A DNA stretch of 64,000 bases from Nitzschia sp. pyKryTriq1 (GCA_956465555.1 OY101122.1:1995001-2059000), one strand, 5' to 3'; positions 10,151 through 20,450 are shown, counted from the stretch's first letter. The notes: generated from the sequence alone by a model not told the origin. A program made the numbers and translations.

Positions 10151-11590
10151 TTATTTTTGGCGTTGGCGTGGTCGTGCTGCTGGCCCTCGTCCTCCAAAGG
10201 ATCCTTGTCGTTGAGGTGGTGAGGGGATCTGATCGAAAGCTCCTCCTTCTGGTGCTGTGAAAGAATGAGAATAACTCTTTCCTCCTCGCGGTGATTGGTA
10301 GCTGTAGTACTGGTAGGCGGGGAACATGCCACCGCTGGTGTTGCTGCTGCTGGTGGTAGTGTCATCGTCCGCCTGCTCTCCTGCTGCTGCTGTTGATTGG
10401 TCGTTCTTTCGTCGTGGTATCTCCGGCAACTTGTCGGAAGTGACTCTCTTTAGCATTCTAGCACGCGAGGGAGGCAATCTTGGTATGGTATCCGACTTCA
10501 TTCTCCTCAGCATACTGCTACTACCACCACCAGCAGCAGCAGCAGGAGTACCAGCAGCGCGGGGAGAAGAAAGTGGAAGAAAGGATGGCGCTATATCGGC
10601 GTTTCTAGACCCGAGTGCGTGCTGTCGTTCTATCACCACCAGAGTATGCCGGAAGCTGCTCACTGGACTAGCAGTAGCGCCAGGAGGCTCAGCAGGATCA
10701 TTTCTATCTCCTTCAAAAGAACGGCAGGCAGGTCCTCTCACGAGAGTATGCCGGAAGGTGCTCACTGGACTAGCAGAAGCGCCAGGAGGCTCAGCAGGAT
10801 CATTTCTATCTCCTTCAAAAGAACGGCATGCAGGTACCACCACTCTCTGCTTACTACTACTACTAGCAGTGCGGCGAAGTGGCTGTGATGATGGTGAGGA
10901 TGCTGGTACTACCGGTGGTAGTACTGCTGCTGGGGACGACGAGCAGGAAGAGCCCCATTTGGCCCGTTCCGATTCTTGCCGAACTAGTGCCTCATCTTTA
11001 GCGCTGACAACTGGTTCCAAGCATTCAAGTGTCTCGGCGGCTGCTACGTTGTTGGTTTCCTCCAGTCCTTGCCGAAGCAGCGCCCTCACCTTGGTTCGGA
11101 GTGTTAGTTCCGAAACCACACTCGAAGCAATACTGAGTGCGTCTTCGTAATCGGCGTAGGAGGATGAAGTGGAAGACATCATTGAACCATACTTGCCGAG
11201 GCCACTGCTCGATCCTTGACTCCTTGAATGAGTACGGTCACTGCCGGAGGCAGTACTCCTTGCATCCGCCACCACCGACTCGGGATTGATAGACACAAGG
11301 CTTGGAAAACCGGTCATGTTCGAGCTCATGGACTTGCAATCATCATCGTCGTTGTACGGCAGTGTGCTCTTTTCGATGAGCTCGACGGGCCATAGTCCTA
11401 GCGGCAGGCGCGACGATGATCCTCGGCGTACTCGTTGCCTCTCCATCACTCGTCCGGCGGGGCTTGAACAGCAGGAGGAGCTGCTAGTAATCTGCTGGAG
11501 ATCATGGCTGGCATCTTCATCCTCACCGATGATGCCAAGTCCCAGGTGGCGTTGTCCCTGCTGCCTCGTCAAACTGCTCGTTCTCGGCAT
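10151..11590 (-). CDS. Unknown Ser-rich protein with a 34-residue tandem duplication
   Basis: 479 residues, no family recognised. The middle holds a plausible helical segment (SELTLRTKVRALLRQGLEET, about residues 160-180) and the rest is Ser/Pro/Arg-rich. A 102-bp unit is repeated in the DNA at 10641 and 10743 (plus coordinates). It yields two copies of a 34-residue module containing ACRSFEGDRNDPAEPPGA. Further on, RRMKSDTIPRLPPSRARM and KRVTSDKLPEIPRR are two related short motifs (K/R-R-x-K/T-S-D-x-(I/L)-P). The nature of the repeats suggests a scaffold or kinase substrate, but this is inference only. No membrane segment or signal peptide is seen. Confidence 0.6.
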   Translation of the reverse strand: MPRTSSLTRQQGQRHLGLGIIGEDEDASHDLQQITSSSSCCSSPAGRVMERQRVRRGSSSRLPLGLWPVELIEKSTLPYNDDDDCKSMSSNMTGFPSLVSINPESVVADARSTASGSDRTHSRSQGSSSGLGKYGSMMSSTSSSYADYEDALSIASSVVSELTLRTKVRALLRQGLEETNNVAAAETLECLEPVVSAKDEALVRQESERAKWGSSCSSSPAAVLPPVVPASSPSSQPLRRTASSSSKQRVVVPACRSFEGDRNDPAEPPGASASPVSTFRHTLVRGPACRSFEGDRNDPAEPPGATASPVSSFRHTLVVIERQHALGSRNADIAPSFLPLSSPRAAGTPAAAAGGGSSSMLRRMKSDTIPRLPPSRARMLKRVTSDKLPEIPRRKNDQSTAAAGEQADDDTTTSSSNTSGGMFPAYQYYSYQSPRGGKSYSHSFTAPEGGAFDQIPSPPQRQGSFGGRGPAARPRQRQK

Positions 11591-12456
11591 GGCTGCTTCT
11601 TGTGTACGTAATGATGATGTTTATGTGCACTTTGAAGGAAAAAGCAAGAAAATTAATGCTCGAATGCATCCATATTGCACACAGCACACAGCAAAACGAT
11701 AAATGCTATAAAACCCAAACTATTATGCGGCAAATACTAAACTGTACGATGCATCATCCCTTTTATCCGATCCAGCAACACGACGACGTTCTGCAGGGTT
11801 TAAATGTTTAAGAAAGAGAATAATGACCGAAGAGTGTCATTTTTTATGCGGACGGAGAATCTTTCGAAAGAATGCTATTTAACAGACCGGTCATTCGACT
11901 GCCTTACCCTAGAGCGAGAATACATTGAACTTCGCATTCAAGAAGAAGTGCAGATGATGATTCGTCGTTCGCATTAATTCTCTCAATTAGAAGACGCTGA
12001 AAGATGGTGGCGGATGACTAAATAATATGATGATGTATTACCTACTATTTAGCGGATACCATTCCGGTATCCGGTATCCGGTACCGGTACTGGTACGAGT
12101 ATCGCATTTATTCGCACAGATCGAAAACACAGAAAGTTTAGTTCCGCTACTCTCTATCTCTTCTTGAGTGTGAGTACAATCTAGTCACTCTAATCTCTCT
12201 AGCTAGTAGAGAGTAGTAGTAGAGTAGAGCTCGGGAGAGAGTAGAGATGAGTACGGTACCGGTACTCATACTCTCTACTCGTAGATATACCGTCCGAGAT
12301 CCTTTTATGCGAATACGCGAACTGTATCGATAGTAGCGCATGTTTATTAGATTTTTCTTCGTTGGCCGACAAATAATAATAACGAGAGTGAACGTCGGTT
12401 CATTATGGTTATTTTGGCACACACACAGACTTTTGGTTGCTCAAAACTCTGAAATC
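11591..12456. other. Divergent intergenic/promoter region
   Basis: It lies between the starts of the minus-strand Ser-rich gene and the plus-strand DUF6824 gene. TACCGGTAC-type palindromes cluster at about 12065-12100 and 12254-12266, with CTCTAC/GTAGAG inverted runs at about 12150-12290. No coding frame is convincing. Confidence 0.45.
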
Positions 12457-13221
12457 ATGATGTCTTCTCAAGCACAACCTCTTCCCTCGATGATTCAGTC
12501 GTCGTCAATCCCCATCAAGAAAGTGGGGCAGAAGGTGAGGCTGCCAGCAGATTTTTCACCCGGAAATTACGCCGTTTTGTGCGGAAGAGGGTCCAGGTGC
12601 GCCAAGAGCCCTGGTAACAAGCGACTCAGGGAACTGGTGGATAAGAATCTGAAGGGCTACTCTGGAGCCCGGAACAAGGTGGATAAGACCATCATTGTGT
12701 CTAACATTCTCCAAGCCGTGAAGCAACTATCCCCTGAGGGGGCGTTTGTCAAGTACGAAGGCGGCGGCTGGTGGGAGGTGGAGGAATCCTTTGCGAGAGA
12801 AAAGATCGGCGGCTTATTTCGCGATTCCCTTCACCACCAATACCGATCAAGCACCAAGGCCAAGCGCGCACGAAAAAAAGCAGCCAGTCCTTCTTGCTCG
12901 TCCTCTGCCAGCAAAGAATGTCCAATACTGTTTGGTTCTCCAATTCAAAATGGATTTGACTTCCTTGAAGGTTGCATGTCAGACTTCGACAAATTGATGA
13001 GAAATCAACAACAAGCCCTCAGCACTGGCATTACCAACCCACAAAGGGACACCAGCTCGGTCCTGCGCCAAAGAGCCTGCTGTGGCATCATCGGGGTGCA
13101 AAGCGTGATGGCATCGCCTGCCAACAACATCTACAATATCGATAATGGCGATCTTCTTCCTGACGATGATCTATCCAATATTTCGGATATCTTTGAGGAT
13201 GAACTGTTGGATTATGACTAA
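12457..13221 (+). CDS. DUF6824-domain protein (diatom-expanded family)
   Basis: 254 residues from the ATG at 12457. Upstream in-frame codons to 12340 are probably 5' UTR, since the first Met there gives a stretch unlike the family. Residues about 38-130 match the DUF6824 pattern common in diatoms: YAVLCGRGSRCAKSPGNKRL, then VDKTIIVSNILQAV, FVKYEGGGWWEVEE, and AREKIGGLFRDSLHHQY. A basic stretch follows (KAKRARKKAA), which could be nuclear targeting, and then an acidic tail (LLPDDDLSNISDIFEDELLD) that resembles an activation region. The family is often guessed to be regulatory, but no function is proven. A second DUF6824 domain occurs in this window at 54145-56058 in a different architecture. 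Confidence 0.85.
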   Translation: MMSSQAQPLPSMIQSSSIPIKKVGQKVRLPADFSPGNYAVLCGRGSRCAKSPGNKRLRELVDKNLKGYSGARNKVDKTIIVSNILQAVKQLSPEGAFVKYEGGGWWEVEESFAREKIGGLFRDSLHHQYRSSTKAKRARKKAASPSCSSSASKECPILFGSPIQNGFDFLEGCMSDFDKLMRNQQQALSTGITNPQRDTSSVLRQRACCGIIGVQSVMASPANNIYNIDNGDLLPDDDLSNISDIFEDELLDYD

Positions 13222-13402
13222 TGACGATGACTTCTTCATCGGTTCCGAGCAACCTCCTTGGTTGATGAGCTTTTCATCATAGACTTACTACTAAGCAGTT
13301 CTATTATTTTTTGTGATATCAATCGGCTTGCACTGCTTTACTCTGCTAGCTATAAGTCAAATTCTCTATCGTTGATGTTCTACTACTAGTACGGAGAAAG
13401 AG

Positions 13403-15922
13403 CTATCGCAAAATATCTGACACCCGCCGGCGAGCAGGGAGTGGCATCGAGTCACCAACCATTGGACGTTCGTCTACATCAGCACCGGCGCCGCCATCAT
13501 TATCATCTTCGGGGAGTGAGGGCATGGGGACCGCATCTTGTGCAAACGATCGACGCCGTTGCGCAACTCGTGGCGAATAATCTTCGTCTCTCTGCAATTC
13601 CTCTTCCCCGTCCTCGTCCTCGTCGAACACTGCAGCAACTTCAGCAGCAGCGGCTGCCATCGACGCGGTCTCGGATACATCTCGAGAGCTGTCATGTTCC
13701 ATAAGAGTTGGAAGAGGAATTACATTCTGAGACGATCTTCGTCTTGTTGCTCGCGACTTGGAATTCTGCGAGGACTGTTCGTCGAGTGCTGCTACTTCAG
13801 CAGCAGCATCTGCCATTGACTTTACATTAGACCGGGAACTGCCGGATGAGCGGCGACGAGCCATTGTAGGTGTCGAATCCACCATTCCCCCGACAGACCA
13901 GAGTGGTATCGTCTTGCTCCCAGACGCACGGCGTATAGGCAAAGAACTCAATGGAGAAAATATCTCAGACAACCCAGAGCTATCCAAGGCCGGTATTTCA
14001 ACGGAAGAACGCCTGCAGGCCACTCTGGGAGCTGAATCCAGGGGTACATCATTTGATTCCGATGCTATGTTGGCTTCGTTGCCTAAAGCCTTGCTGTCAT
14101 TTGTTGAGTAGCGCGATGAATAGTACGAGGGCACCGCTGGTAGGGATTGTGGCACGTGGGCCGTTCTATCTCCGCATGGTGCCCATCGTTGTTGTTGTTT
14201 GTCAGGCTGCCTGGTATTCAAAAGAATGTTCACAGCAGGTGCCAGCTCATCAAGTCGAGTTCCAGCACAATTGTCGTGAACAAGGGGCAAGGCCAGCCTT
14301 GAAAAAGCACCTCCCGTAGACACACCAGTCTCGTTTGTTTCGTGCGTGCTGACTGTGCCGAAACTATCGTCAAAGCTCACTGTAGAGTCTAGTTGCGGAA
14401 TCAAAGCCAAACTGGTCATTCCAGCACCATTGACCATCATACTTCTCTTCGTTCGTGCACTGGGGGAGTCCACTACCAAGTCATGATGTGAAATCGTAGC
14501 CAAACTTGGCATGCTCCCGAGGCTACTCAACAGGACGCTTCTTTTTGACCGTAACGTACTAGGCGAGTTTTCCAGCAAGGACATGGTGGAAGTCATGGAC
14601 GCCAAGCTGGGCATACTTCCCATGCTACTGAACACGCTTTCACATGATGCCACAGATGACCCCGTCCCTTGCGAACCATGATAAGATTGAGTCCGAACAC
14701 TATGGGTACTGCCTAGTAGCGAAAGGCCAGAGTTGCTTCCACTGCTGCTGTCACTGAGGAGACCACCACGATAGCTTCGACCATTTGGATTTGAAGCAAG
14801 AAATGATACAAGCGATCCGTCATTTGTGCTTCCTCTGCTTGTTAGCGGAGGTCGACTGGTTGGACCTGTTGCGGCTTTTGGACCAGCTGATGAGTTGCTT
14901 GGAAGGAGTGACGAATTCTTGCCATGTTTCATGCCAGTGAGAATATTATTTGGCACTTTTGAAATACCAACGGCAACATCTTTCATCTTGGAGACCACTT
15001 TCCCTGGTGCTGCTGCCATTTTCGAAGAAGCAGTCGAAGACTTTGGCGACGAAGATAAGGCGTCTTTTGGGTGCCGTTCGTTTCCTTCTTCGCCTGCCGT
15101 TTCGAGTCCTCGTTTGGTAACGTTTAATGGTGCCTTCGCCAGTTTGACGGCCGCTCTGCCCATTTTTGCAGCCATTTTATTTGCTCTCCCAAAGCTCCCC
15201 TTTTTGTCCCCCGATTTAGCCAGCACGACGACATCAGTCGAAGAAGGCTCTTCCTCATCGTCGTCAATCTCGTCATCATCGATTTCCTTGTCATCGTCGT
15301 CTTCCGACGACGACGACTCACCACCTACTTGGAAGGCATCATCGGACCATTCCCTGGATAATTCCGCGACAGCACTCAGACGAGAATCTCGCGCTTTTGG
15401 TGAACTCGTTACTTCTTCGAAGGTTTCCGAGTCAATGCTATCGTCTTCTTCCGCCGCCTCATCATCGTACTCATCGTCTTCTTGATAATCTGGCGGCGGG
15501 GGTGGTAATAAATCGTTGGCTGCAATATCCAAAGGTTCATGCTGTTCGCTCTTCCCACGGTTCTTGAGAGGAGTGTGGCGATGATGATGATGATGATGAT
15601 TCGACACCATGGATTGGGCCAGTTGAACAGGGGCCGAGGCGATGGACTTTGCAAATCGCTTGACTTTGGAGGTGACTGCTTTCTTGCGAGTAATGTTCTT
15701 CATTTGAGGCGTCGCTGCCGTTGCGTCTGGATTGATTTCAGAGGCACTTCTGCAACTGCTGCCTCCGGGCGCATCATCATCATCGAGTACGGGCAATACA
15801 TCGTCCTCCTCCTCCGCGGTTCTTCCACTGCTCTCATCCAGTACAAGTAGTTCCATGCTTGGCTTTTCAGAGGAGAGGTGGTACGAGTATGATGCGCTTC
15901 GAGTAGTAGTATAAACGTTCAT
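13403..15922 (-). CDS. Large unknown Ser-rich protein with repeated RRxS phosphosite-like modules
   Basis: 839 residues, no known domain. The N-terminal third is acidic with basic islands (RKKAVTSKVKRFAKSIASAP; KMAAKMGRAAVKLAKAPLNV; KVVSKMKDVAVGISKVPNNI) that look like amphipathic basic helices repeated three times. The middle has three copies of a unit around GSMPSLA (SSMGSMPSLASMTS; SSLGSMPSLATISH; NGAGMTSLALIPQ), each preceded by a basic KRS-type site. The last third has at least five basic RRxS sites, several followed by a hydrophobic-Pro segment: CRRSSVEIPAL, IRRASGSKTIPL, ARRRSSGS, RRRSSQNVIPLPTL, RRRSFAQDAVPMPSL. Such spacing suggests a multi-site substrate of a basophilic kinase or a 14-3-3 ligand; this is inference. 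There is no signal peptide or membrane segment. Confidence 0.65.
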   Translation of the reverse strand: MNVYTTTRSASYSYHLSSEKPSMELLVLDESSGRTAEEEDDVLPVLDDDDAPGGSSCRSASEINPDATAATPQMKNITRKKAVTSKVKRFAKSIASAPVQLAQSMVSNHHHHHHRHTPLKNRGKSEQHEPLDIAANDLLPPPPPDYQEDDEYDDEAAEEDDSIDSETFEEVTSSPKARDSRLSAVAELSREWSDDAFQVGGESSSSEDDDDKEIDDDEIDDDEEEPSSTDVVVLAKSGDKKGSFGRANKMAAKMGRAAVKLAKAPLNVTKRGLETAGEEGNERHPKDALSSSPKSSTASSKMAAAPGKVVSKMKDVAVGISKVPNNILTGMKHGKNSSLLPSNSSAGPKAATGPTSRPPLTSRGSTNDGSLVSFLASNPNGRSYRGGLLSDSSSGSNSGLSLLGSTHSVRTQSYHGSQGTGSSVASCESVFSSMGSMPSLASMTSTMSLLENSPSTLRSKRSVLLSSLGSMPSLATISHHDLVVDSPSARTKRSMMVNGAGMTSLALIPQLDSTVSFDDSFGTVSTHETNETGVSTGGAFSRLALPLVHDNCAGTRLDELAPAVNILLNTRQPDKQQQRWAPCGDRTAHVPQSLPAVPSYYSSRYSTNDSKALGNEANIASESNDVPLDSAPRVACRRSSVEIPALDSSGLSEIFSPLSSLPIRRASGSKTIPLWSVGGMVDSTPTMARRRSSGSSRSNVKSMADAAAEVAALDEQSSQNSKSRATRRRSSQNVIPLPTLMEHDSSRDVSETASMAAAAAEVAAVFDEDEDGEEELQRDEDYSPRVAQRRRSFAQDAVPMPSLPEDDNDGGAGADVDERPMVGDSMPLPARRRVSDILR

Positions 15923-16853
15923 GGAGTGTGCAGTTAGATATTTCCCTTCCTTTCAAGATAGAGTGCAATATGTTGTATTGCTACTCTACTACTCTAGCTA
16001 CTAATAGAGGAATCATCGAATGAGAGGGCAACGACAACAGACACGACACACGACACGAAGGATCATGAATTTTGTTTTCGTCATCGCAGTCATCGCATCG
16101 CAATCAACGCATCAATCAACGCAATCAATCGTTTTCGAGTTTGAAGCGCACAACGCTCAATATCGCGCATACCTGTAAATGAAGAGTGCGTGGAGAAAAT
16201 CGTTTACTATCTGTCTGTATGTACGTCGGGCGCGGGGGTCGACTGATGACCGCTCCAGGCATGCAGGATTTGTTTTCCGCTGAATCCCAATCCACTGGAA
16301 TTCGGATACCATTATTGATTATTGTCAGACTTTAAAGCTCGGTTGGAGTCATAATGTTCGTACGAATACTTATAAAAAATGTAATCGGTCATTTCAGCAG
16401 GTTCGAATGTTGTCATCAGAACGACGAAGCGGAGAAGCAAGCAAGGGGGCATAAGTGGTAACTCAACTTGAAGTTCTCATTTTGTTTCGCGAAATCCATA
16501 CCGGTACGAGTTCTTATTTACCCCTGCTGAAGTAGTAGCGTACGAAGACGTTCGAGTACCGGCGGTAGTACCAGGTAGTAAGTACCGGTAGTCTATGCTC
16601 TACAGTATGTATGCTCAACTCTAGTAGAGCAGAGACCTCTCTATCGATAATGGACTTCAAGCATTGCACCAGCAGGTGGTCTGAGACAATACAGGTTTAC
16701 TGACTGTGATGTAATATGTTTTGATGCCCACACGCTTAGTTCGTCGTAAATACTTGTGTTTTTTATAATGAATAGCCTCCTAGTGCTCTAGTACATTGCC
16801 ACTACTTCCACCAGTATTTGTTCTCGATGACGTTGTTGCCGTTCCTCTTTCAT
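15923..16853. other. Intergenic region
   Basis: No coding frame stands out in this roughly 930-base stretch. It holds CATCGCAATCAACGCATCAA-type near-repeats at about 16090-16130 and TACCGG-rich sequence at about 16500-16595. Confidence 0.4.
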
Positions 16854-18377
16854 TTACTCTCCCTCACGAGAACGCGCAGGCAAAACCAAAAATTGCTGTG
16901 AGCTGTGAGAGGAGGAGTGATCCGAAAACGAGTTCCAACGTTCATTTCTGTTTCTAGCGTCGTCGGAGGAGGAGTCATTGTTGATCGTACTACGGTCGGG
17001 CCTGCCGCTAGACGGAAAACTTTGCCGAGAGCTGCTGTTGGTGTGGCACGATGAATGGTCGGACAATGGCCACAGGGCATCACCAAACTTCATCATCATC
17101 TTCAATTCGGAAGAGGTATGGTCGGACGATGAGTCCCATCGGGAGTCGCCGGACGTCATCTTTTTCTTGATAATAGGACGGAGTTCATTCCTACTAGTAG
17201 CAGGTAACATCTGAGATTGGTGTGGGAGAGCACAGCATAGGCAGCGATCAGGACCGGCCGCATGGCCTAGAAAATGATTGCACCCAACACCACGACGATG
17301 GCCGTCTCCTCTAGTAGCCACAGAGAATATGTGCTTTACTGCTGAGGTGGTGTTGGCACTATTCTTGGTGGGCCAATCGTCGCTTCCTTCCTCCCCCGCA
17401 AAGGAATCCTCGTCCACAACATCTTCTTGCTTATCTTCGTGCGTCTGTTCATCGTGATCATCTTGTTGTTCTTCTTCTTTACGATTCCCGATATTGCTCA
17501 CAAATAGGCTCGAGCTGCTTCCATCGAACAGGGAAACTAAATCTTCGGTATCATGAAAAGAAATCGATTCCAGTAGTGGCATGTTCAAAGTGTCGACGCT
17601 ACTCTCCCCGAAAAGCGAGGAGCTACTCGCACTGGTGAGGCTGTTGCTCCTTCGAGGGGTAGTAATTCTAGAACCAGAAGAAGCAGACGATGAATGGGAC
17701 TGCCGCCGTCGTCCTCCTACTACTTTCGGTCGTAGTATTCGTGCTGATGTAGCTGATGGTGATTGCAATTCTTCTTTGTCACGAGATTCGAGAGTCTGGT
17801 TACTCAGCACTGATGCTGAAGAAAAGGACGAATGCCCATCTCTTCTATTATTTCGGTTGATCTCGTTGATACTCGTGATGACTTCTCTGAGGAGGCTGAC
17901 ACTGAGGCTATCTTCCACACCACCACTCATGTTGTGGGCCTGTGCTTCGTCTCCTTCCGGTTCTTGTAGTTGGTGATTCTGGAACTGGAACTGATGATTC
18001 AGTACTTTGACTTTCTGAACATCACTGTTGCATTTGTTGAGATGCTCCAAAAGCATGCGCCGGACTGATAGATGATTCTGAGAGCAGTCGCGACGTAAAC
18101 CAGCCTCTTGGACAGAGCCTTCTTTCAAAAGGGACACAGTGCAAGAGGAGTCGGCGGCGGCCGTCCTCGTACTATGATTCAAAGAAGATGCACAGACCGT
18201 CGGCACGGATTGCTCATCCAACAACTGCGACTGCTGAGATGATGCATCTTCCTCGTCGCTTGCATAGTCACAGTAGGACGAGCGACGCTGGGGAATGTCT
18301 GGTGGGCGCATTTCCAGCTGGTCGCGTTGGTAATGATTGTTGGAGCCGGCCCCTTCTTGGTTGAGTGGTGTCGCCAT
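16854..18377 (-). CDS. Unknown Ser-rich protein with C-terminal RW-DHS repeats
   Basis: 507 residues, no family recognised. The part most likely to fold is at about residues 100-180: LSVRRMLLEHLNKCNSDVQK followed by VEDSLSVSLLREVITSINEI, both predicted helical by composition. A hydrophobic-acidic patch follows (LNMPLLESISFHDTEDLVSL). The C-terminal 130 residues carry a degenerate repeat: RWDSSSDHTSSE, LWPLSDHSSCHT and RWNSFSDHSSSHS. A Cys/His cluster (GCNHFLGHAAGPDRCLCCALP, about residues 375-395) could bind metal but fits no finger I know. Like the two Ser-rich genes to its left, it is on the minus strand and lacks membrane segments. Confidence 0.6.
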   Translation of the reverse strand: MATPLNQEGAGSNNHYQRDQLEMRPPDIPQRRSSYCDYASDEEDASSQQSQLLDEQSVPTVCASSLNHSTRTAAADSSCTVSLLKEGSVQEAGLRRDCSQNHLSVRRMLLEHLNKCNSDVQKVKVLNHQFQFQNHQLQEPEGDEAQAHNMSGGVEDSLSVSLLREVITSINEINRNNRRDGHSSFSSASVLSNQTLESRDKEELQSPSATSARILRPKVVGGRRRQSHSSSASSGSRITTPRRSNSLTSASSSSLFGESSVDTLNMPLLESISFHDTEDLVSLFDGSSSSLFVSNIGNRKEEEQQDDHDEQTHEDKQEDVVDEDSFAGEEGSDDWPTKNSANTTSAVKHIFSVATRGDGHRRGVGCNHFLGHAAGPDRCLCCALPHQSQMLPATSRNELRPIIKKKMTSGDSRWDSSSDHTSSELKMMMKFGDALWPLSDHSSCHTNSSSRQSFPSSGRPDRSTINNDSSSDDARNRNERWNSFSDHSSSHSSQQFLVLPARSREGE

Positions 18378-18666
18378 ACTTTCACTGAAGGAGGTTTTAG
18401 GTTTGGTTCAATTCTTCAATTGCTTGTTGTTTTGCATGCTAGCTAGGAGCTACCGGTAGGTGCTGCAGTAGGTGCAGGGCTTTTATGGGTTTCAAGAGGA
18501 AAGCGATGTTACGAAAGATCAACCACGTTATTATTTGTATATCGCAGTAAATGGTATTTTTAGCTTATCAAGTGTTGCTTCTGTAAAAGAGTAAGCTTAT
18601 CAATACTCTTGTCTTTTTCTCCTGTACCATATGTCTTCTCGTTTATTGTGTATGTCTTCTCATATT

Positions 18667-18740
18667 TATAGGGTTCTCGGGTTCCCATAACTTATAGGGT
18701 TCTCGGGTTCCCATAATATGTAGGGTTCTCGGGTTTCTCC
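18667..18740. repeat. Three copies of a 26-bp GGGTTCTCGGGTTCCCATA unit
   Basis: GGGTTCTCGG starts at 18671, 18697 and 18723, a 26-bp period, with the third copy diverging after CGGGTTTC. A weaker copy (GTGTTCTCGGTGAGC) follows at about 18781. Confidence 0.85.
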
Positions 18741-19099
18741 GATGTTTCCCATAAGGGTTTTCACATACCCTTCTCATGTAGTGTTCTCGGTGAGCTCTCC
18801 TATAAGGGGTATCGAAAGATATGGTCTGCGCGCAGCCGTAACGTGCCGGTAAGGCTTGGGTTGGTTGGAGGGGTTACCTAGATTGAGTGTGGACATCGAG
18901 GGGTTACGTAGGACAAGGCGGGGGTTACCTAGGAGACCGCGCAGATGCGCGTGGAACACTTTTCGGACTTTTCATTTCGAGAAACTGTCCAACTTTGGTG
19001 CCGACCATGGCCATCACAAATCTAAAATAAGTGTCCTTTCGCAATACTATCTCATTAGAACAGCTACTAAGAGTTGTTTAAAGCCTCCAAAGGACATTT

Positions 19100-19620
19100 A
19101 TGTTGAGGTTAATGTGGATCTACTACCGGCAGCTACCCATAGTGAAATCATAGTAAAATCACGCGGTGGGGTGTGCTTGTTCGGCCACTCATCAGAGGCC
19201 GCTGCCATCCTATTGGTGTTGAGAAGAGGTGGTCCAGGTTTGTTCATCAGCCAACGGTTGATTTTGGGTTGGCACTTGGTGGTTTGGGCGGTGTTCTTCG
19301 ATTTCGTAGGCAGATTGGTCGTTGTCGCTGTGTTGTTGGGTTTTGTAGGCCGGATGGTAGTATTCTTCGAACGAACTTTGCGATAGTGAGATCGGACCCT
19401 TACCTTTTTTGGTGGAGGGGTAGCGTGGAGGTCGCGAAGTTGTCTGGCAAAATCACACATAGGAACCTGGGGGAAACCTTCTCGATCAACAGGGCCATCC
19501 TCGTCGAAGGAAGCCTCTTCATCGGAAGGGTCCTCTTCGTCCGAGGCAAATTGGGTGATCGTAACTGGACATCAACATTCCGTGACCTGGTAAAAGAGTG
19601 CATCAGGCGTGAGAACCGCG
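19100..19620 (-). pseudogene. Possible spliced or decayed coding remnant, acidic then basic
   Basis: On the minus strand a frame opens after a likely acceptor (TGTCCAG, near 19565). It reads TITQFASDEEDPSDEEASFD, then EDGPVDREGFPQVPMCDFAR and QLRDLHATPPPKK. It next meets AAAAAGGTAAGG, a good donor-like site at about 19404-19410. The same frame runs on through KNTTIRPTKPNNTATTTNLP to about 19100. The acidic-then-basic peptide has protein-like composition, but no start codon, family or full exon set could be found. It could equally be chance. Confidence 0.2.
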
Positions 19621-20450
19621 CAGGTTCTCTGCCCGAGCAAGGGCTTACGTGTGCTCTTACCACTTTTTAGGCCGTCAACAGGGAGAGGGGGACAATACAG
19701 TTGCCATGGGACCATTGTTGCTCGACGACATCGAAAGGTTGACGAAAGAGTTCAAAACTCATCGATCAGCCTTTGATTTTGATCGTGGTTTTCTCGGTGC
19801 TTGTGGAAGGAATATTTCGGGGGACACGTAGGAATTTGGTAGGATTTCAACGTGTAGTATTAAATTTGTGTACAATTCTACGAAAAAAGAGATGCGAATG
19901 TTGCCAGCCATACGTGTACCGGTGGCGGTACTGTAGAATCATCGACTCGCGGTCCGTATTCACTTCTCGCAGTCACGCTCTAAACAAATATGCCTTTCTT
20001 GATCTGGGATATTGCAAAAGGCATAATTGTAATTAGATGCCCGGGTTGTTTAGGCAATTGAGGCTGTTGAAATGATGTGTTCTTAAATGACAACTGAGAA
20101 CGGAGAAGGACAAAAAGGGCAATGCTGAAATGCTGCAATCACGATCAGATTTTTTGATACAAGATGGTGTTCAATCGCGGTTCTCGCCAAGTTCTCCAAG
20201 TCGATCTCGGTCGGGTGTTATTAGTCGGGTTGATCCGAAACTGCTGACATATAGAGAGAGCTCTATCCCTCTATACTCTGAACGCACAGAGAAACGAATT
20301 ACGTAGTCCGAATAGCATAGTAGGACTGCTACTGTGGGGGTGGGGAGAGAGAGGTGATTTAGTACTCTAGACTGGAAGTATTTATGTGTGCGTTCCTGCT
20401 ACACGTATACTAGCAACAACAGAAAAAAGTACGGCTTTTCCGTTATATTT

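Larger units (their letters stand above)
18378..20450. other. Two-kilobase stretch without a confident gene
   Basis: It contains three copies of a 26-bp unit (18671-18740), GGGGTTAC(C/G)TAG near-repeats at about 18876-18935, and a possible minus-strand coding remnant at about 19100-19620. The part from 19840 to 20450, between that remnant and the TRAP1 3' end, shows nothing recognisable. Confidence 0.4.

Noticed and set aside
10326-11150. Plus-strand frame of 274 codons
   Set aside because: Antisense of the Ser-rich gene at 10151-11590. The minus-strand frame is longer and starts cleanly with Met.
14826-15485. Plus-strand frame of 219 codons
   Set aside because: Antisense of the 839-residue gene, made open by Ser and Asp runs.
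18667-18740. Telomere repeat
   Set aside because: The period is 26 bp and the unit does not match TTAGGG-type telomere repeats.
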